64,000 nt of DNA from Stenotrophomonas maltophilia D457 (GCF_000284595.1 NC_017671.1:3753001-3817000); one strand, 5' to 3'. Counted from the stretch's first letter, positions 26,701 to 34,422 are shown. Numbers and translations are program-made. The notes: generated by a model not told the origin, from the letters alone.

Positions 26701-26827
26701 GCGGGTCGATGGCCGGCAGTTCGCGCAGGGTCAGGCGGGTGAAGGACATCACGCCCAGCACCAGCAGCAACAGGCTCATCACCACGGCGAACACCGGCCG
26801 CTGGATGGAGATGTCGGACAGCTTCAT
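23702..26827 (-). CDS. smeN: RND multidrug efflux permease, probable SmeN
   Basis: This 1041-residue inner-membrane pump belongs to the HAE-1 RND family, which drives drug export with proton import. It starts MKLSDISIQRPVFAVVMSLL. TM4 holds the proton-relay pair in GLVVDDAIVVVEN, and the second half shows LVGLAAKNGILIVEFANQLR. Two large periplasmic loops follow TM1 and TM7. It is coupled by ATGA overlap to the adaptor gene upstream, and no outer-membrane channel gene follows. Among S. maltophilia pumps, SmeMN has this two-gene layout and, as far as I recall, this neighbourhood (near the thi genes and esterase autotransporter); the name is therefore probable, not proven. Confidence 0.9.
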   Translation of the reverse strand: MKLSDISIQRPVFAVVMSLLLLVLGVMSFTRLTLRELPAIDPPIVSVSVDYTGASAAVIESRITQVLEDALAGIEGIDTINARSTNGRSQVSIEFTSNRDIEAAANDVRDAVSRVADRMPEEARPPEIAKVESDADPIIWFNMVSSTMDTLELSDYADRYVVDRFSSLDGVAQVRIGGRQRYAMRIWLDRDQLAARGLTTGDVETALRNENVELPAGRIESTDRDFTLRVERNYIKPEDFATIPLGKGRDGYVVRMGDVAKIELASAERRAYYRSNGEPGIGLGIVKTSTANSLDVARTARAEAERVALTLPKGTQIFVAFDNTTFIEAAVDRVYATLVEAMILVLAVIWLFLGSFRAALIPAVTVPVCLVAAFIALYAFDFSINLLTLLALVLCIGLVVDDAIVVVENVQRRIDLGEPPLVASKRGTAQVAFAVIATTAVLVAVFLPVGFLEGNTGRLFRELAVALAAAVALSAFVALTLTPMMASKLLKPHTGQAPRGLHGFINRNLERLAGAYGRVLDHHVDRTWIYLLVMVAALVASWGLLKLLPSELAPAEDRGSFQIMIDGPEGAGYDYTVQQVQQVEALLAPHVGPDKPIVRANPRVPGGFGASEEMHTGRVSIFLQPWRQRSEATPDVANELQKELDTIRGVRVRTQVGGGLVRSGGQPFQIVLGGPEYAEIAQWRDRILLRMADNPGLVGPDSDYKETRPQMRVNIDRQRAADLGVPVTAIGSALETMMGSRRVTTFVDNGEEYDVLVQAGRDGRASPADLAAIRVRATSGELVPLSNLVTLSEVAEAGTLNRFNRLRSITISAGLAPGYPLGEAIAWAQNVAQEELPQYAQVNWKGESREYQSAGGAVLLTFAMALLVVYLVLAAQFESFIHPLTIMLTVPLGVLGALVGLWVSGGTVNLFSQIGIVMLVGLAAKNGILIVEFANQLRDDGRSVREAIIESAMVRLRPILMTSIATVVGAIPLVVAGGPGSASRGTIGIVIIFGVTLSTFLSLFVVPAFYARLAPYTRSPEAVKRELEKQEAESPSVGGHA

Positions 26828-27930
26828 CCGCCGTGGCCCTCGGCCGCGGCCGGCGCAGCGTCTTCAGCGGGCTTTGCACCACTGGCGGGCGCTGCGTCCT
26901 TGGCGGCAACCTTCAGGCCCGGACGCAGCTTGCCGGTGCCATCGACCACGATGCGCTGGCCCGCTTCCAGACCCTGCCTGATCTCGACCACGCCGGCACG
27001 GCGCGCGCCAGTTACCACGTCCACACGCTCGACGCTGTCGTCAGCCTTGATGCGGTACACGAAGGTATCGCGACCGACCTGCACCACGGCGATTTCCGGA
27101 ATCACCAGCGCCGGGCGCTCGGGGCGGAACAGGCGCACGTCCAGCAGCATGCCAGGACGCAGCGCATGGTCGCCGTTGGCAAAGTCGGCGCGCACGGTCA
27201 CGGCACGGGTGGCCGGGTCGATGCGCGCATCAATGGTGCTGACCACGCCCTCGAAGGTGCGGCCCGGCCAGGCCACGCTGGTGGCGCTGACCTTGTCACC
27301 GACGCTCAGCGCAGCCAGTTCCACTTCAGGCACCTGGAAATCGATGTGCATGTGCTCGATGTCATCGAGCGTGGCGATGACCGTGGTCGGGGTCACCAGC
27401 GAGCCAGGGCTGACCTGGCGGATGCCGAGCACGCCGGCGAACGGCGCGCGCACGCGGCGATCACCGATGTCTGCCTGCATCTGCATCACGCGCGCTTCGG
27501 CGGCATCGCGGATCGACTTCTGCGTATCCAGTGTGGCGCTGGACACCAGCCGCTGGGCGGCCAGCTCGCGCTGGCGCTTGTACAGCTGATCGGCTTCATG
27601 GAAGGTCGCCTGCGCCTGCACCAGTGCGGCCTCCTGGGCCTGCCCACGCAGGGTCACGATCGGCGCACCGGCAGCAATGTGCTGGCCGCTTTCGAAATGC
27701 ACTTTCTCGACGATCTCGCTGACCTTGGCGGTCACGCTGATCGATTCGCGCGCCTTGGCCGTGCCAAGCGCCTGCAGGGTGTCGCTCCACTGACGGGACT
27801 GCACGACCTGCGCAGTGACCGGCACCGCTTCTCCCTGCCGACGCGCGGCGGCCTCCTGTTTGCCTGCGCACCCGGCCAGCACGGCCAGGCTGAGGCCAAG
27901 GGCCAGGGTCGAAGCGATACGAGCCAACAT
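26824..27930 (-). CDS. smeM: RND periplasmic adaptor lipoprotein, probable SmeM
   Basis: This 368-residue membrane fusion protein starts at the ATG at 27930 and has a lipoprotein signal with lipobox LAGC (Cys20 region, LAVLAGCAGKQ). The lipoyl halves (VEKVHFESGQHIAAGAPIV and APFAGVLGIRQVSPGSLV) flank a short helical hairpin with QAQATFHEADQLYKRQRELA. The beta-barrel and membrane-proximal domains follow, ending in an Ala/Pro-rich tail. It connects the RND pump to a TolC-type channel. Its stop overlaps the smeN start by four bases. No divergent regulator gene is present. Confidence 0.9.
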   Translation of the reverse strand: MLARIASTLALGLSLAVLAGCAGKQEAAARRQGEAVPVTAQVVQSRQWSDTLQALGTAKARESISVTAKVSEIVEKVHFESGQHIAAGAPIVTLRGQAQEAALVQAQATFHEADQLYKRQRELAAQRLVSSATLDTQKSIRDAAEARVMQMQADIGDRRVRAPFAGVLGIRQVSPGSLVTPTTVIATLDDIEHMHIDFQVPEVELAALSVGDKVSATSVAWPGRTFEGVVSTIDARIDPATRAVTVRADFANGDHALRPGMLLDVRLFRPERPALVIPEIAVVQVGRDTFVYRIKADDSVERVDVVTGARRAGVVEIRQGLEAGQRIVVDGTGKLRPGLKVAAKDAAPASGAKPAEDAAPAAAEGHGG

Positions 27931-28132
27931 GAACGGTCCAAATTGATCCACGGCCGCCGAGTGTAGGCAAGTGCCCCTGAAAGCGGTATGTGCCAAGCGT
28001 TTACCGGCGTGGAACCAGGGCTGCGATAGCGCCTTGAACCCATTCCGTGCAAGGCTGCCATGGGCAGTGTCGGCGTGTATCGGGGTGTATCCCGTCGTGC
28101 ACCGCCGGGTCAGTCATCGTAGAGTCGAAGCT

Positions 28133-28192
28133 GCCCGACGGAGGGCGTCGGGCGGGGACGGATCCTGGCGGGGATCCGGCCCCGTTTTTTTT
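28133..28192 (+). terminator. Strong plus-strand intrinsic terminator with no annotated plus-strand gene upstream
   Basis: A first hairpin (GCCCGAC 28133-28139 with GTCGGGC 28147-28153) is followed by a 13-bp stem (CGGGGACGGATCC with GGATCCGGCCCCG, one mismatch) and then eight T at 28185-28192. This is a textbook plus-strand terminator. Both flanking genes are on the minus strand, so it may end an unannotated plus-strand transcript, such as a small RNA, within 27931-28192. The 260-bp gap otherwise shows no reading frame. Confidence 0.7.
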
Positions 28193-28204
28193 ACATCCGG
28201 CGGA

Positions 28205-30268
28205 TCAATACCGGTAGTTCAGCTTCATCCACACGCTGCGCCCCGGCTCGTTGATGCGCACCGGGTCGCCCGGGAAGCCGAAGTCGGCGCTGCCGGCCAG
28301 GTTCAGGTGCTCGCTGTAGGCGCGGTCGAACAGGTTGTCGACGCCTGCGCTGAGCTGCAGCTGCGAACCGAAACGGTACGCCGCGTTGAGCGCGAAGGTG
28401 GCAAAGCCCGCGCTCGGCCCGAGATCCTGTGCGACCACGTTGCCCTGGCCATCTGCGACACGGTGCTGGTGGGTCACCGCGCGCAGCAGCGCACCGGCGC
28501 TCCAGCGCTGGCCTTCCCAGTTCGCACTCAGGCGCGCTTCCAGCGGCGGCATCTGCGGCAGCGGACGCTGCTGGTCGCGGTTCTCGCCCCAGGCATAGGC
28601 CAGCGTGCCACCCAGCTTCCACTGTTCGGCCACGCTCACTTCCAGCCCCGCCTCGGCACCGGCGATGCGCGCATCGACGTTGCTGGCCTGGCTCATCCCC
28701 ATCGCGCCGCTGCGGTGGTAGGTGAACAGGATGTAGTCCTGGATCTGCCCGGTGTACGCCGAGACCCAGGCCTGCACGCGCGGTCCCTTGTACTGCAGGC
28801 CAGCGTCGAGCTGGGTGGTGCGCTCGGGCTGGATGCCGGCAAACGCGTTCACCGCATCGGCCGGGCCGTGGTCGGGCGAGAACAGCTCCCAGTAGTCGGG
28901 CATGCGTTCACTGTGGCCGAGGCCGGCGTACCAGGTCAGGCCGTCGGCCAGGTCCTGCTCGTAGCGCAGGAAGCCACTGCCGAGCCATTCCTTGCGACGC
29001 TGGCCCGCAGTCGGATTGGGCATGTTGCCCATCATTCCGCGGAGCGACTGCCGCTCGTCGCGCACGCTGGCGCGATCGATGCGCAGGCCGCTGATCCAAC
29101 GCTGATCGGTGCCGGCGCCGAGGGTCAACTCGGTGAACACGCCATAGCGGCGGAAGTGGGCATCGGTCTCCCACGCCACCTGGCGATAGGTGCCGCGGCC
29201 CATGCCCATGCGCCCACGATGGCGGCTGTCTTCGCCGTCCACGCCCGCCACCAGCTGCACGTCCTGCCAGCGCCACTCGGAACTGACCCGGCCGCCCAGG
29301 GTACGGCGATCCACGTTCGAGGCCATCGGCATCGGCATCATGCTATTCGGGTTCGGCGCACGCAGCGTATAGTTGTCCATCACGTGATCGGCCTCGTTGT
29401 AGTACACGTTGGCCTGCACCGTGTCCCACGCACCCGGCAGGTTGCGCTTCTCGAAGCGCGCGGCATAGCTGGTGCGTTCGAACGCGGCCCCGTCCATGCC
29501 GCGTCCCGCATAGCGTGCGATCGCATCTCCGGCACCGGCAGAAATTTCCAGCAGCGTGTCGGCATCCGGCGTCCAGCCGATCGCTACGTCACCGTTCCAC
29601 TTGCGCCACTTCGATGGCACCACATCGCCGTGGCCGTCCTTGTAGTCATCGGCTTCGGAACGGTTGCCACTGGCGCGCACATAGCCGGTCGGGTTGCCCA
29701 GGGTCAGGTCGAGCACCTGGTCGTTGCGGTTGCGCGAACCGACCAGCGCACTGGCATCGGCACGCAGGCCCGGCTCTTCGAAGCGCGGTGTATCGCGCTC
29801 GAAGCGTACGGTGCCAGCCGAGGCACCTGCGCCCCAGCGCACGCTCTGCGGGCCCTTGATGATGGTCAGCCGGTCGAAGCTTTCCGGCGCGATGTAGGAC
29901 AGCGGATTGTCCATGCGCGACGGGCAGGCACCGATCAGGTTGCCGTCATTGCTGAGGATGTTCAGGCGCGAACCGAACATGCCGCGCAGCACCGGGTCAC
30001 CGTTGGTGCCGCCGTTGCGGATGGCGGAGAAACCGGGAACGGTCTTCAGGTAATCGGCGCCATCACTGGCGGGTACCGGCTGCCGCGGCAGGCGTGGGTC
30101 GGTCACCCAGTGCAGTGGCGAGGACGGTGCGGCAGCGGTGACCACCAGGGTGTCGAGGGTACGCGCCTCTTCGGCGGGCGCGGCATGGGCGAGCGTTGCA
30201 GCTGCGGCCAGGCCAAGGGCAACCGGCAGGCGCGCACAGGCGCCCGCGGGGCGGGAAGTCATTTTCAT
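28205..30268 (-). CDS. TonB-dependent copper receptor (OprC/NosA type)
   Basis: This 687-residue outer-membrane receptor has a signal peptide, a plug domain (DGADYLKTVPGFSAIRNGGT, VLRGMFGSRLNILSNDG) and a 22-strand barrel ending WMKLNYRY. Methionine-rich clusters in the loops (MMPMPM, GRMGMGRG, MMGNMPN, GAMGMSQ) and the plug segment with IGACPSRMDNP are typical of copper receptors of the OprC family. It would import copper in a TonB-dependent way. A DUF2946 gene, commonly linked to copper genes, lies 72 bp upstream on the same strand. The start at the ATG at 30268 is followed by a second in-frame Met at codon 3. Confidence 0.93.
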   Translation of the reverse strand: MKMTSRPAGACARLPVALGLAAAATLAHAAPAEEARTLDTLVVTAAAPSSPLHWVTDPRLPRQPVPASDGADYLKTVPGFSAIRNGGTNGDPVLRGMFGSRLNILSNDGNLIGACPSRMDNPLSYIAPESFDRLTIIKGPQSVRWGAGASAGTVRFERDTPRFEEPGLRADASALVGSRNRNDQVLDLTLGNPTGYVRASGNRSEADDYKDGHGDVVPSKWRKWNGDVAIGWTPDADTLLEISAGAGDAIARYAGRGMDGAAFERTSYAARFEKRNLPGAWDTVQANVYYNEADHVMDNYTLRAPNPNSMMPMPMASNVDRRTLGGRVSSEWRWQDVQLVAGVDGEDSRHRGRMGMGRGTYRQVAWETDAHFRRYGVFTELTLGAGTDQRWISGLRIDRASVRDERQSLRGMMGNMPNPTAGQRRKEWLGSGFLRYEQDLADGLTWYAGLGHSERMPDYWELFSPDHGPADAVNAFAGIQPERTTQLDAGLQYKGPRVQAWVSAYTGQIQDYILFTYHRSGAMGMSQASNVDARIAGAEAGLEVSVAEQWKLGGTLAYAWGENRDQQRPLPQMPPLEARLSANWEGQRWSAGALLRAVTHQHRVADGQGNVVAQDLGPSAGFATFALNAAYRFGSQLQLSAGVDNLFDRAYSEHLNLAGSADFGFPGDPVRINEPGRSVWMKLNYRY

Positions 30269-30340
30269 CGGAACAGCTCCAAGGTACGCACGCGCGCACG
30301 GCGCCCGGTCAGGCGTCGTGCGGCAGATTCGACAGGGACA

Positions 30341-30760
30341 TCAGCGAACGATGGAGAAAGGCGGCGGCCCACGCGCGGCATGCGCCGGCCAGCACAGCGC
30401 GGGCAGCACCTGCCGCGACCAGGGGAACACCAGCCGCGGCCGCCACAACAGCGGCAACAGCAGCACAAGCACGGCCAGCCACGGCAGCAGGCGCATCGCC
30501 AGCACGCAGTATTCGCAGGCTTCGCCGTGCATGGCGTGGGGATCGGCCGGTGGGGTCGGATCCGTGTGCGCGGGCAAGGGGCTCTGGCCCGCTACGGCAC
30601 CATCATGCTGCATGTGCGCGTGGTCCATGCCGGCCATCGCAGCGTGGTCCATCGGCTGCGCATGCAGCGCGCGGCTGACCAGCGGCGCAAGCACCATCAG
30701 CAGCGTCGCCAGGACGGCAAGCTGGAGCAGAAGGCGCTGCGGGCGGGACAGCCGGGTCAT
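30341..30760 (-). CDS. DUF2946 membrane protein, copper-linked
   Basis: This 139-residue protein starts at the ATG at 30760 (MTRLSRPQRLLLQLAVLATL). It has an N-terminal membrane helix, a periplasmic stretch rich in His and Met (MDHAAMAGMDHAHMQHD), a paired-Cys motif (HGEACEYCVLA) and a second membrane helix (LPWLAVLVLLLPLLW). This pattern fits DUF2946 proteins found beside copper receptors and resistance genes. The His/Met stretch and C-x2-C could bind copper ions. Its role beside the copper receptor is inferred from context. Confidence 0.85.
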   Translation of the reverse strand: MTRLSRPQRLLLQLAVLATLLMVLAPLVSRALHAQPMDHAAMAGMDHAHMQHDGAVAGQSPLPAHTDPTPPADPHAMHGEACEYCVLAMRLLPWLAVLVLLLPLLWRPRLVFPWSRQVLPALCWPAHAARGPPPFSIVR

Positions 30761-30904
30761 CCCGCTAGTGTAGAGCCGGGTCCAGGGTTGCCCGTGCGAC
30801 GAACCGTCGCAGGAGGGGTTTATCGGCAGGGCTGCGCCCTGCACCTGCAGAGGCCACGTCCACGGCAAGAGCCGAAGCAACAGCAAAAGCGGGTTCCTGT
30901 GGGT

Positions 30905-31008
30905 AGGCGGGGTGGGTCCGGTTGCGGGAGACGCCGTAAACCCATCCATGGGGGCTTGGCCGCGGCATCCATGCCGCGGACACTCCCGCAACCGGACCCA
31001 CCCCGCCT
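30905..31008 (+). repeat. Long covarying-arm palindrome, copy B
   Basis: The arms (30905-30930 and 30983-31008) are perfectly complementary over 26 bp; the arm includes GGGTGGGTCCGGTTGCGGGAG, which no other copy has. The core (30931-30982) is ACGCCGTAAACCCATCCATG followed by the second hairpin GCGGCATCCATGCCGC. A leader at 30825-30904 repeats the GCAGGGCTGCGCCCTGC hairpin and GAAGCAACAGC tract of copy A, and CTTCGACAGTTTCC follows. It is in opposite orientation to copy C, 176 bp away. Confidence 0.88.
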
Positions 31009-31042
31009 TCGACAGTTTCCTGCGGTCTGTTGGAACGGCTTT

Positions 31043-31083
31043 GGGGTCAGATCCGTTTTCCGAAGGAAAACGGATCTGACCCC
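31043..31083. repeat. GGGGTCAGA-type palindrome between copies B and C
   Basis: GGGGTCAGATCCGTTTTCC pairs with GGAAAACGGATCTGACCCC. The inner stem (CCGTTTTCC) differs from other copies, and its partner has changed to match, so base pairing is preserved. Confidence 0.85.
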
Positions 31084-31111
31084 AGATGTATTTCGATATC
31101 TGACAGCTTTC

Positions 31112-31155
31112 ATCCACGCATGGCGTGGATCTACCGTGTCGACCAAGGTCGACAC
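31112..31155. repeat. Two short palindromes (ATCCACGCATGGCGTGGAT and GTGTCGACCAAGGTCGACAC)
   Basis: ATCCACGC-ATG-GCGTGGAT (31112-31130) is followed by the 20-bp palindrome GTGTCGACCAAGGTCGACAC (31136-31155). Related copies occur at 34469-34488 and 54261-54282 (first type) and 14142-14159 (second type). They sit in the spacer between the two long palindromes. Confidence 0.75.
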
Positions 31156-31183
31156 CTACCAACAGCCGCGAAGATCTGTCAGA

Positions 31184-31285
31184 GGTGGGGCGGTGTCGGA
31201 GTGCGGGGTGTCAGCCGCATGGATGCGGCTGCCAAGCTTACAGGGACGTACTTGCAGCGTCCCCGCACTCCGACACCGCCCCGCC
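31184..31285 (-). repeat. Long covarying-arm palindrome, copy C (inverted)
   Basis: The arms (31184-31208 and 31261-31285) pair over 25 bp with one mismatch. Read on the minus strand, the core (31209-31260) begins ACGCTGCAAGTACGTCCCTG and has hairpins TAC-GTCCCT-GTA and AGCCGCA-TCCA-TGCGGCT. Both small stems differ from copies A and B, yet both still pair. The conserved leader, with the CAG-type tract and GCAGGTGCAGGG hairpin, follows at 31286-31365 in inverted form. It lies just downstream of the cysB stop codon. Confidence 0.86.
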
Positions 31286-31375
31286 AACCCACGGAATGCC
31301 GCTTCTGCTGTTGCTGTTGCTGTTGCTTGAATGCCGCGGCAGGTGCAGGGCTGCAAGCCCTGCTCGACCAACCCC

Positions 31376-32359
31376 TCACACCGTGATGGTCTGGGTCAGT
31401 GATTCCCAGGTCGGTGGCACCGGCCACGCGGCCGCCTGGTTGCCATCCAGCACCCGCCGCAGGTCGCGGGGATCGATCTGCGGTGCCAGCACATGCACCA
31501 GCTCCAGCGCGTAATCACGCAGCACGCGGTCACGCGGCAGCACCGCCCAGGCGATGCACTCGCTGATCGGGTCCGGCGCCGGCCACGACCTCAGGTCTTC
31601 ATCGTTGGAACTGACCGCCATTTCGGCCAGCAGGCCCACGCCCAGGCCGGTACGCACATAGGTCTTGATCAGATCGGCATCCAGCGCGGTCAGCGCCAGA
31701 TCCGGCACCAGCCCGTTGGCGGCAAACGCACGCTGCAGCGACGAATTCGGGCGGGTCGAGGATTCGTAGCTGATCAATGGTTGCCGGGCCAGCGCGGCCA
31801 GGTCCGGTGCACGCCCGGCGCGGTCCAGCGGGTGGCCCTTGGGCACCACCACCAGGCGTCGCCAGCGGAACAGTGGCACCGCGATGCCATCGGTGGGCTC
31901 CCCCCCAGCGGTGCTGATGATGGCGATATCCGCGTCACCCTGGTTCAAGCGATCCAGCGCGTCGGCTTCACCGGCCTGCTGCAGGTGCACGCTGACCTGC
32001 GGGTAAGCCTGCTTGATCGCCGCCACCGCCGGCGGCAGCACGAAGCGCGCCTGGGTGTGGGTGGTGGTCAGGATCAGCTGGCCCTGGCTCTCGCGCCGCT
32101 GGTTGGCCGCGTAGGTGCGGATGTTGTTGGCCTCGGCCAGCACGGCGCGGGCGCGGGCGATCACCTCGGTCCCGGCCGGGGTGACCGACTCCAGGCTGCG
32201 GCCCTTGCGCACGAACAACAGGAAACCCAGCTCGTCCTCCAGCTGCTTGAGCTGCTTGGACAAGCCGGGCTGGGTGGCGTGCACGCGCGAGGCGGCCAGC
32301 GTGATGTTCAGCTCGGCGTCGGCGATGGCAACCAGGTAGCGCAGCTGGGTCAGCGTCAT
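31376..32359 (-). CDS. cysB: CysB-type LysR regulator of sulfur assimilation
   Basis: This 327-residue LysR-family regulator starts MTLTQLRYLVAIADAELNIT at 32359. The winged helix-turn-helix is TLAASRVHATQPGLSKQLKQ (around residues 20-40), and the effector domain shows LILTTTHTQARFVLPPAVAA, the family TTHTQAR segment that in CysB helps bind N-acetylserine and sulfate. Length matches CysB (about 324). It is divergent from a cysteine synthase gene with a shared 208-bp control region, which supports a role in cysteine biosynthesis control. Confidence 0.93.
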   Translation of the reverse strand: MTLTQLRYLVAIADAELNITLAASRVHATQPGLSKQLKQLEDELGFLLFVRKGRSLESVTPAGTEVIARARAVLAEANNIRTYAANQRRESQGQLILTTTHTQARFVLPPAVAAIKQAYPQVSVHLQQAGEADALDRLNQGDADIAIISTAGGEPTDGIAVPLFRWRRLVVVPKGHPLDRAGRAPDLAALARQPLISYESSTRPNSSLQRAFAANGLVPDLALTALDADLIKTYVRTGLGVGLLAEMAVSSNDEDLRSWPAPDPISECIAWAVLPRDRVLRDYALELVHVLAPQIDPRDLRRVLDGNQAAAWPVPPTWESLTQTITV

Positions 32360-32567
32360 GGGCAGGCAGGCGGCGTGGGGCGGAGGTCCACTCTAGGGTC
32401 AATTGCCGTCACCAGCTTATAACCAAAGGTTGTTTAAGAAAGGTATCTGGTCATTTCCGGGCGTCATATGCCGGCGCTACGGTCAGCCGGCAGCCGCTGG
32501 CCTGAACAGCCAGCCCTCCCCCTTCGCCCGCCGAAGCCCGGCGCGGCCCCGTTTCCGGAGCGCTTCC
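32360..32567. promoter_or_regulatory. cysB-cysK divergent control region
   Basis: This 208-bp region separates the divergent starts. A palindromic core AACC-AAA-GGTT (32421-32431) sits within the AT-rich stretch TTATAACCAAAGGTTGTTTA. LysR-type regulators bind such dyads, so it is a likely CysB site; this is inferred from position. A purine-rich CCGGAG site lies 8 bp before the cysK ATG. Confidence 0.5.
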
Positions 32568-33527
32568 ATGGCCCTGTACGACTCCATCCTCGACACCGTC
32601 GGCAACACCCCCATCGTCAAGCTGCAGCGTCTGGCACCGCCGCAGGTCAGCGTTTACGCCAAGGTCGAGTCGTTCAATCCGGGCGGCTCGGTCAAGGACC
32701 GCCTGGCTTTGGCGATCATCCTCGACGCTGAAGCGCGTGGCCTGCTCAAGCCGGGCGACACCATCGTGGAGGCCACCTCGGGCAATACCGGCGTGGCACT
32801 GGCGATGGTCGCCGCAGCGCGCGGCTACAAGTTCGTGGCGACCATGGTCGAGACCTTCTCGGTCGAGCGCCGCAAGCTGATGCGTGCCTATGGTGCCAAG
32901 GTGATCCTGACCCCGGCCGCCGAACGCGGCAGCGGCATGGTGCGCAAGGCAGCCGAACTGGCCGAACAGCACGGTTGGTTCCTGGCCAGCCAGTTCGCCA
33001 ACCCGGCCAACCCGGCCTATCACCGCAACACCACCGCCGCGGAAATCCTGCGCGACTTCGCCGGCAAGCGGCTGGACTATTTCGTCAGCGGCTGGGGCAC
33101 CGGCGGCACACTCACTGGTGTGGGCGAAGTGCTGAAGGTCGCGCGCCCGCAGACCCGCATCATCGCCACCGAGCCGGCCGGCGCCGCCCTGCTCAAGGGC
33201 GATGACTGGAAGCCGCACAAGATCCAGGGTTGGACCCCGGACTTCGTGCCGGACGTGCTCAACCGCGATGTGGTGGACGAACTGGTCTCGGTCGAAGATG
33301 ACCGCGCGATCGCCACCGCGCGCCGCCTGGCCGCCGAGGAAGGCATCTTCGTCGGCATCTCTGCCGGTGCCACCGTGGCCAGCGCGCTGGACGTGGCTGC
33401 CCGCGCCGAACCCGGCGCGGTGATCCTGGCGATGCTGCCGGACACTGGTGAACGCTATTTCTCCACACCGCTGTTCGCCGATGTCAACGAAGGCTCCGAC
33501 GACGACTGGCTGGCCGGCCTGCCGTAA
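32568..33527 (+). CDS. cysK: Cysteine synthase (O-acetylserine sulfhydrylase)
   Basis: This 319-residue PLP enzyme makes L-cysteine from O-acetyl-L-serine and sulfide. It starts at the ATG at 32568 (MALYDSILDTVGNTPIVKLQ). The PLP lysine is in FNPGGSVKDRLA, the substrate-binding loop is EATSGNTGVALAM, and the glycine-rich phosphate site is GWGTGGTLTGVGEV. The C-terminal PDTGERYFSTPLF is typical. Length and sequence fit CysK more than CysM, but the distinction by eye is moderate. It is divergent from cysB. Confidence 0.93.
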   Translation: MALYDSILDTVGNTPIVKLQRLAPPQVSVYAKVESFNPGGSVKDRLALAIILDAEARGLLKPGDTIVEATSGNTGVALAMVAAARGYKFVATMVETFSVERRKLMRAYGAKVILTPAAERGSGMVRKAAELAEQHGWFLASQFANPANPAYHRNTTAAEILRDFAGKRLDYFVSGWGTGGTLTGVGEVLKVARPQTRIIATEPAGAALLKGDDWKPHKIQGWTPDFVPDVLNRDVVDELVSVEDDRAIATARRLAAEEGIFVGISAGATVASALDVAARAEPGAVILAMLPDTGERYFSTPLFADVNEGSDDDWLAGLP

Positions 33528-33534
33528 ACCGCCC

Positions 33535-33635
33535 GGGGTCGGATCCCTTTGCCGCAGGGAAAGGGCTCTGACCCCACCCGCGTGGATCAGCGACAGGGGT
33601 CAGAGCCTTTCCCATGCGGGAAAGGATCTGACCCC
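33535..33635. repeat. Two tandem GGGGTCAGA-type palindromes after cysK
   Basis: The first copy (33535-33575) reads GGGGTCGGATCCCTTTGCC to AAAGGGCTCTGACCCC, and the second (33596-33635) GGGGTCAGAGCCTTTCCC to GGGAAAGGATCTGACCCC. They are 20 bp apart in opposite orientation as judged by the AGAGCC/GATCT asymmetry. They directly follow the cysK stop codon. Confidence 0.85.
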
Positions 33636-33800
33636 GTTCTGCTTCAGCCTGCGTGAAGGCGTCGCCCGCCATCGTGCGTGAAGGCCGTCGGATCGCAGCG
33701 CGTGAGACGGTCATGACGCAGTATCGATGCCCTGTCCCCTACCGTGGGAACAGCCGGCGCAGATGCTGCGCGGATCACCTCACAGGCAGGAGACGGACGC

Positions 33801-34400
33801 ATGAAGATCGAGGTTTGGCAGGGTGACATCACGACCCTGGCGGTGGATGCGATCGTCAACGCGGCCAACGAAACACTGCTCGGTGGCGGCGGTGTCGACG
33901 GCGCGATCCATCGCGCGGCCGGCCCCGCATTGCTGGCCGAGTGCGCGCAGTTGCCGGAGCTGCGCCCGGGCGTGCGTTGCCCGACGGGCGAAGTGCGCGC
34001 CACCAGCGCCCATGCGCTGCCGGCGCGCCATGTACTGCACACGGTGGGCCCGGTCTGGCATGACGGCCAGCGCGACGAACCGGCGCTGCTTGCCAACTGC
34101 TACTGGAAGTCGCTGCAGCTGGCCGAGTCGCTGGGCGTGCAGTCGATCGCGTTCCCGGCGATCAGCTGCGGCGTCTATGGCTATCCGCTGTACCAGGCGG
34201 CGCAGATCGCAGTGACCGAAACACTGGCGTGGCAGCGCAGCCATGCGCAACCGATGCGCATCGTGCTGGTGGCGTTCAATACCGCTACGGCCAAGGCCTA
34301 CCAGCAGGCGTTGAGCGCCGCCGGGCAAAGCGCGGACAGCGAACCGCGCGGGTCGATGCTGCCGCCCCTGGGCGATGCGGGTTTTGCCGCCGCGCACTGA
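33801..34400 (+). CDS. Macrodomain protein, O-acetyl-ADP-ribose deacetylase type
   Basis: This 199-residue protein starts at the ATG at 33801 after an AGGAGA site. It is a single macrodomain of the YmdB/MacroD group: [18 protein letters not shown] carries the catalytic Asn and Gly-rich loop, [12 protein letters not shown] follows, and [14 protein letters not shown] is the second ADP-ribose-binding loop. These enzymes hydrolyse O-acetyl-ADP-ribose or remove ADP-ribose from proteins. The C-terminal 30 residues after the domain are Gly/Ser/Pro-rich and not conserved-looking. A bidirectional terminator follows. Confidence 0.93.
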   Translation: MKIEVWQGDITTLAVDAIVNAANETLLGGGGVDGAIHRAAGPALLAECAQLPELRPGVRCPTGEVRATSAHALPARHVLHTVGPVWHDGQRDEPALLANCYWKSLQLAESLGVQSIAFPAISCGVYGYPLYQAAQIAVTETLAWQRSHAQPMRIVLVAFNTATAKAYQQALSAAGQSADSEPRGSMLPPLGDAGFAAAH

Positions 34401-34422
34401 ATCCCGGTGCGCGACGTAAAGA

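Noticed and set aside
23378..27589. 1403-codon plus-strand open frame
   Set aside because: It runs antisense to smeN and smeM, whose RND and adaptor motifs are unmistakable. Long antisense frames are common in high-GC coding DNA.
27971..31330. 1119-codon plus-strand open frame
   Set aside because: It is antisense to the copper receptor and DUF2946 genes and passes through repeats. The translation is low-complexity with no domain.
32403..32567. N-terminal extension of cysK
   Set aside because: The in-frame upstream codons lie in the divergent control region; the family start and a ribosome-binding site are at 32568.
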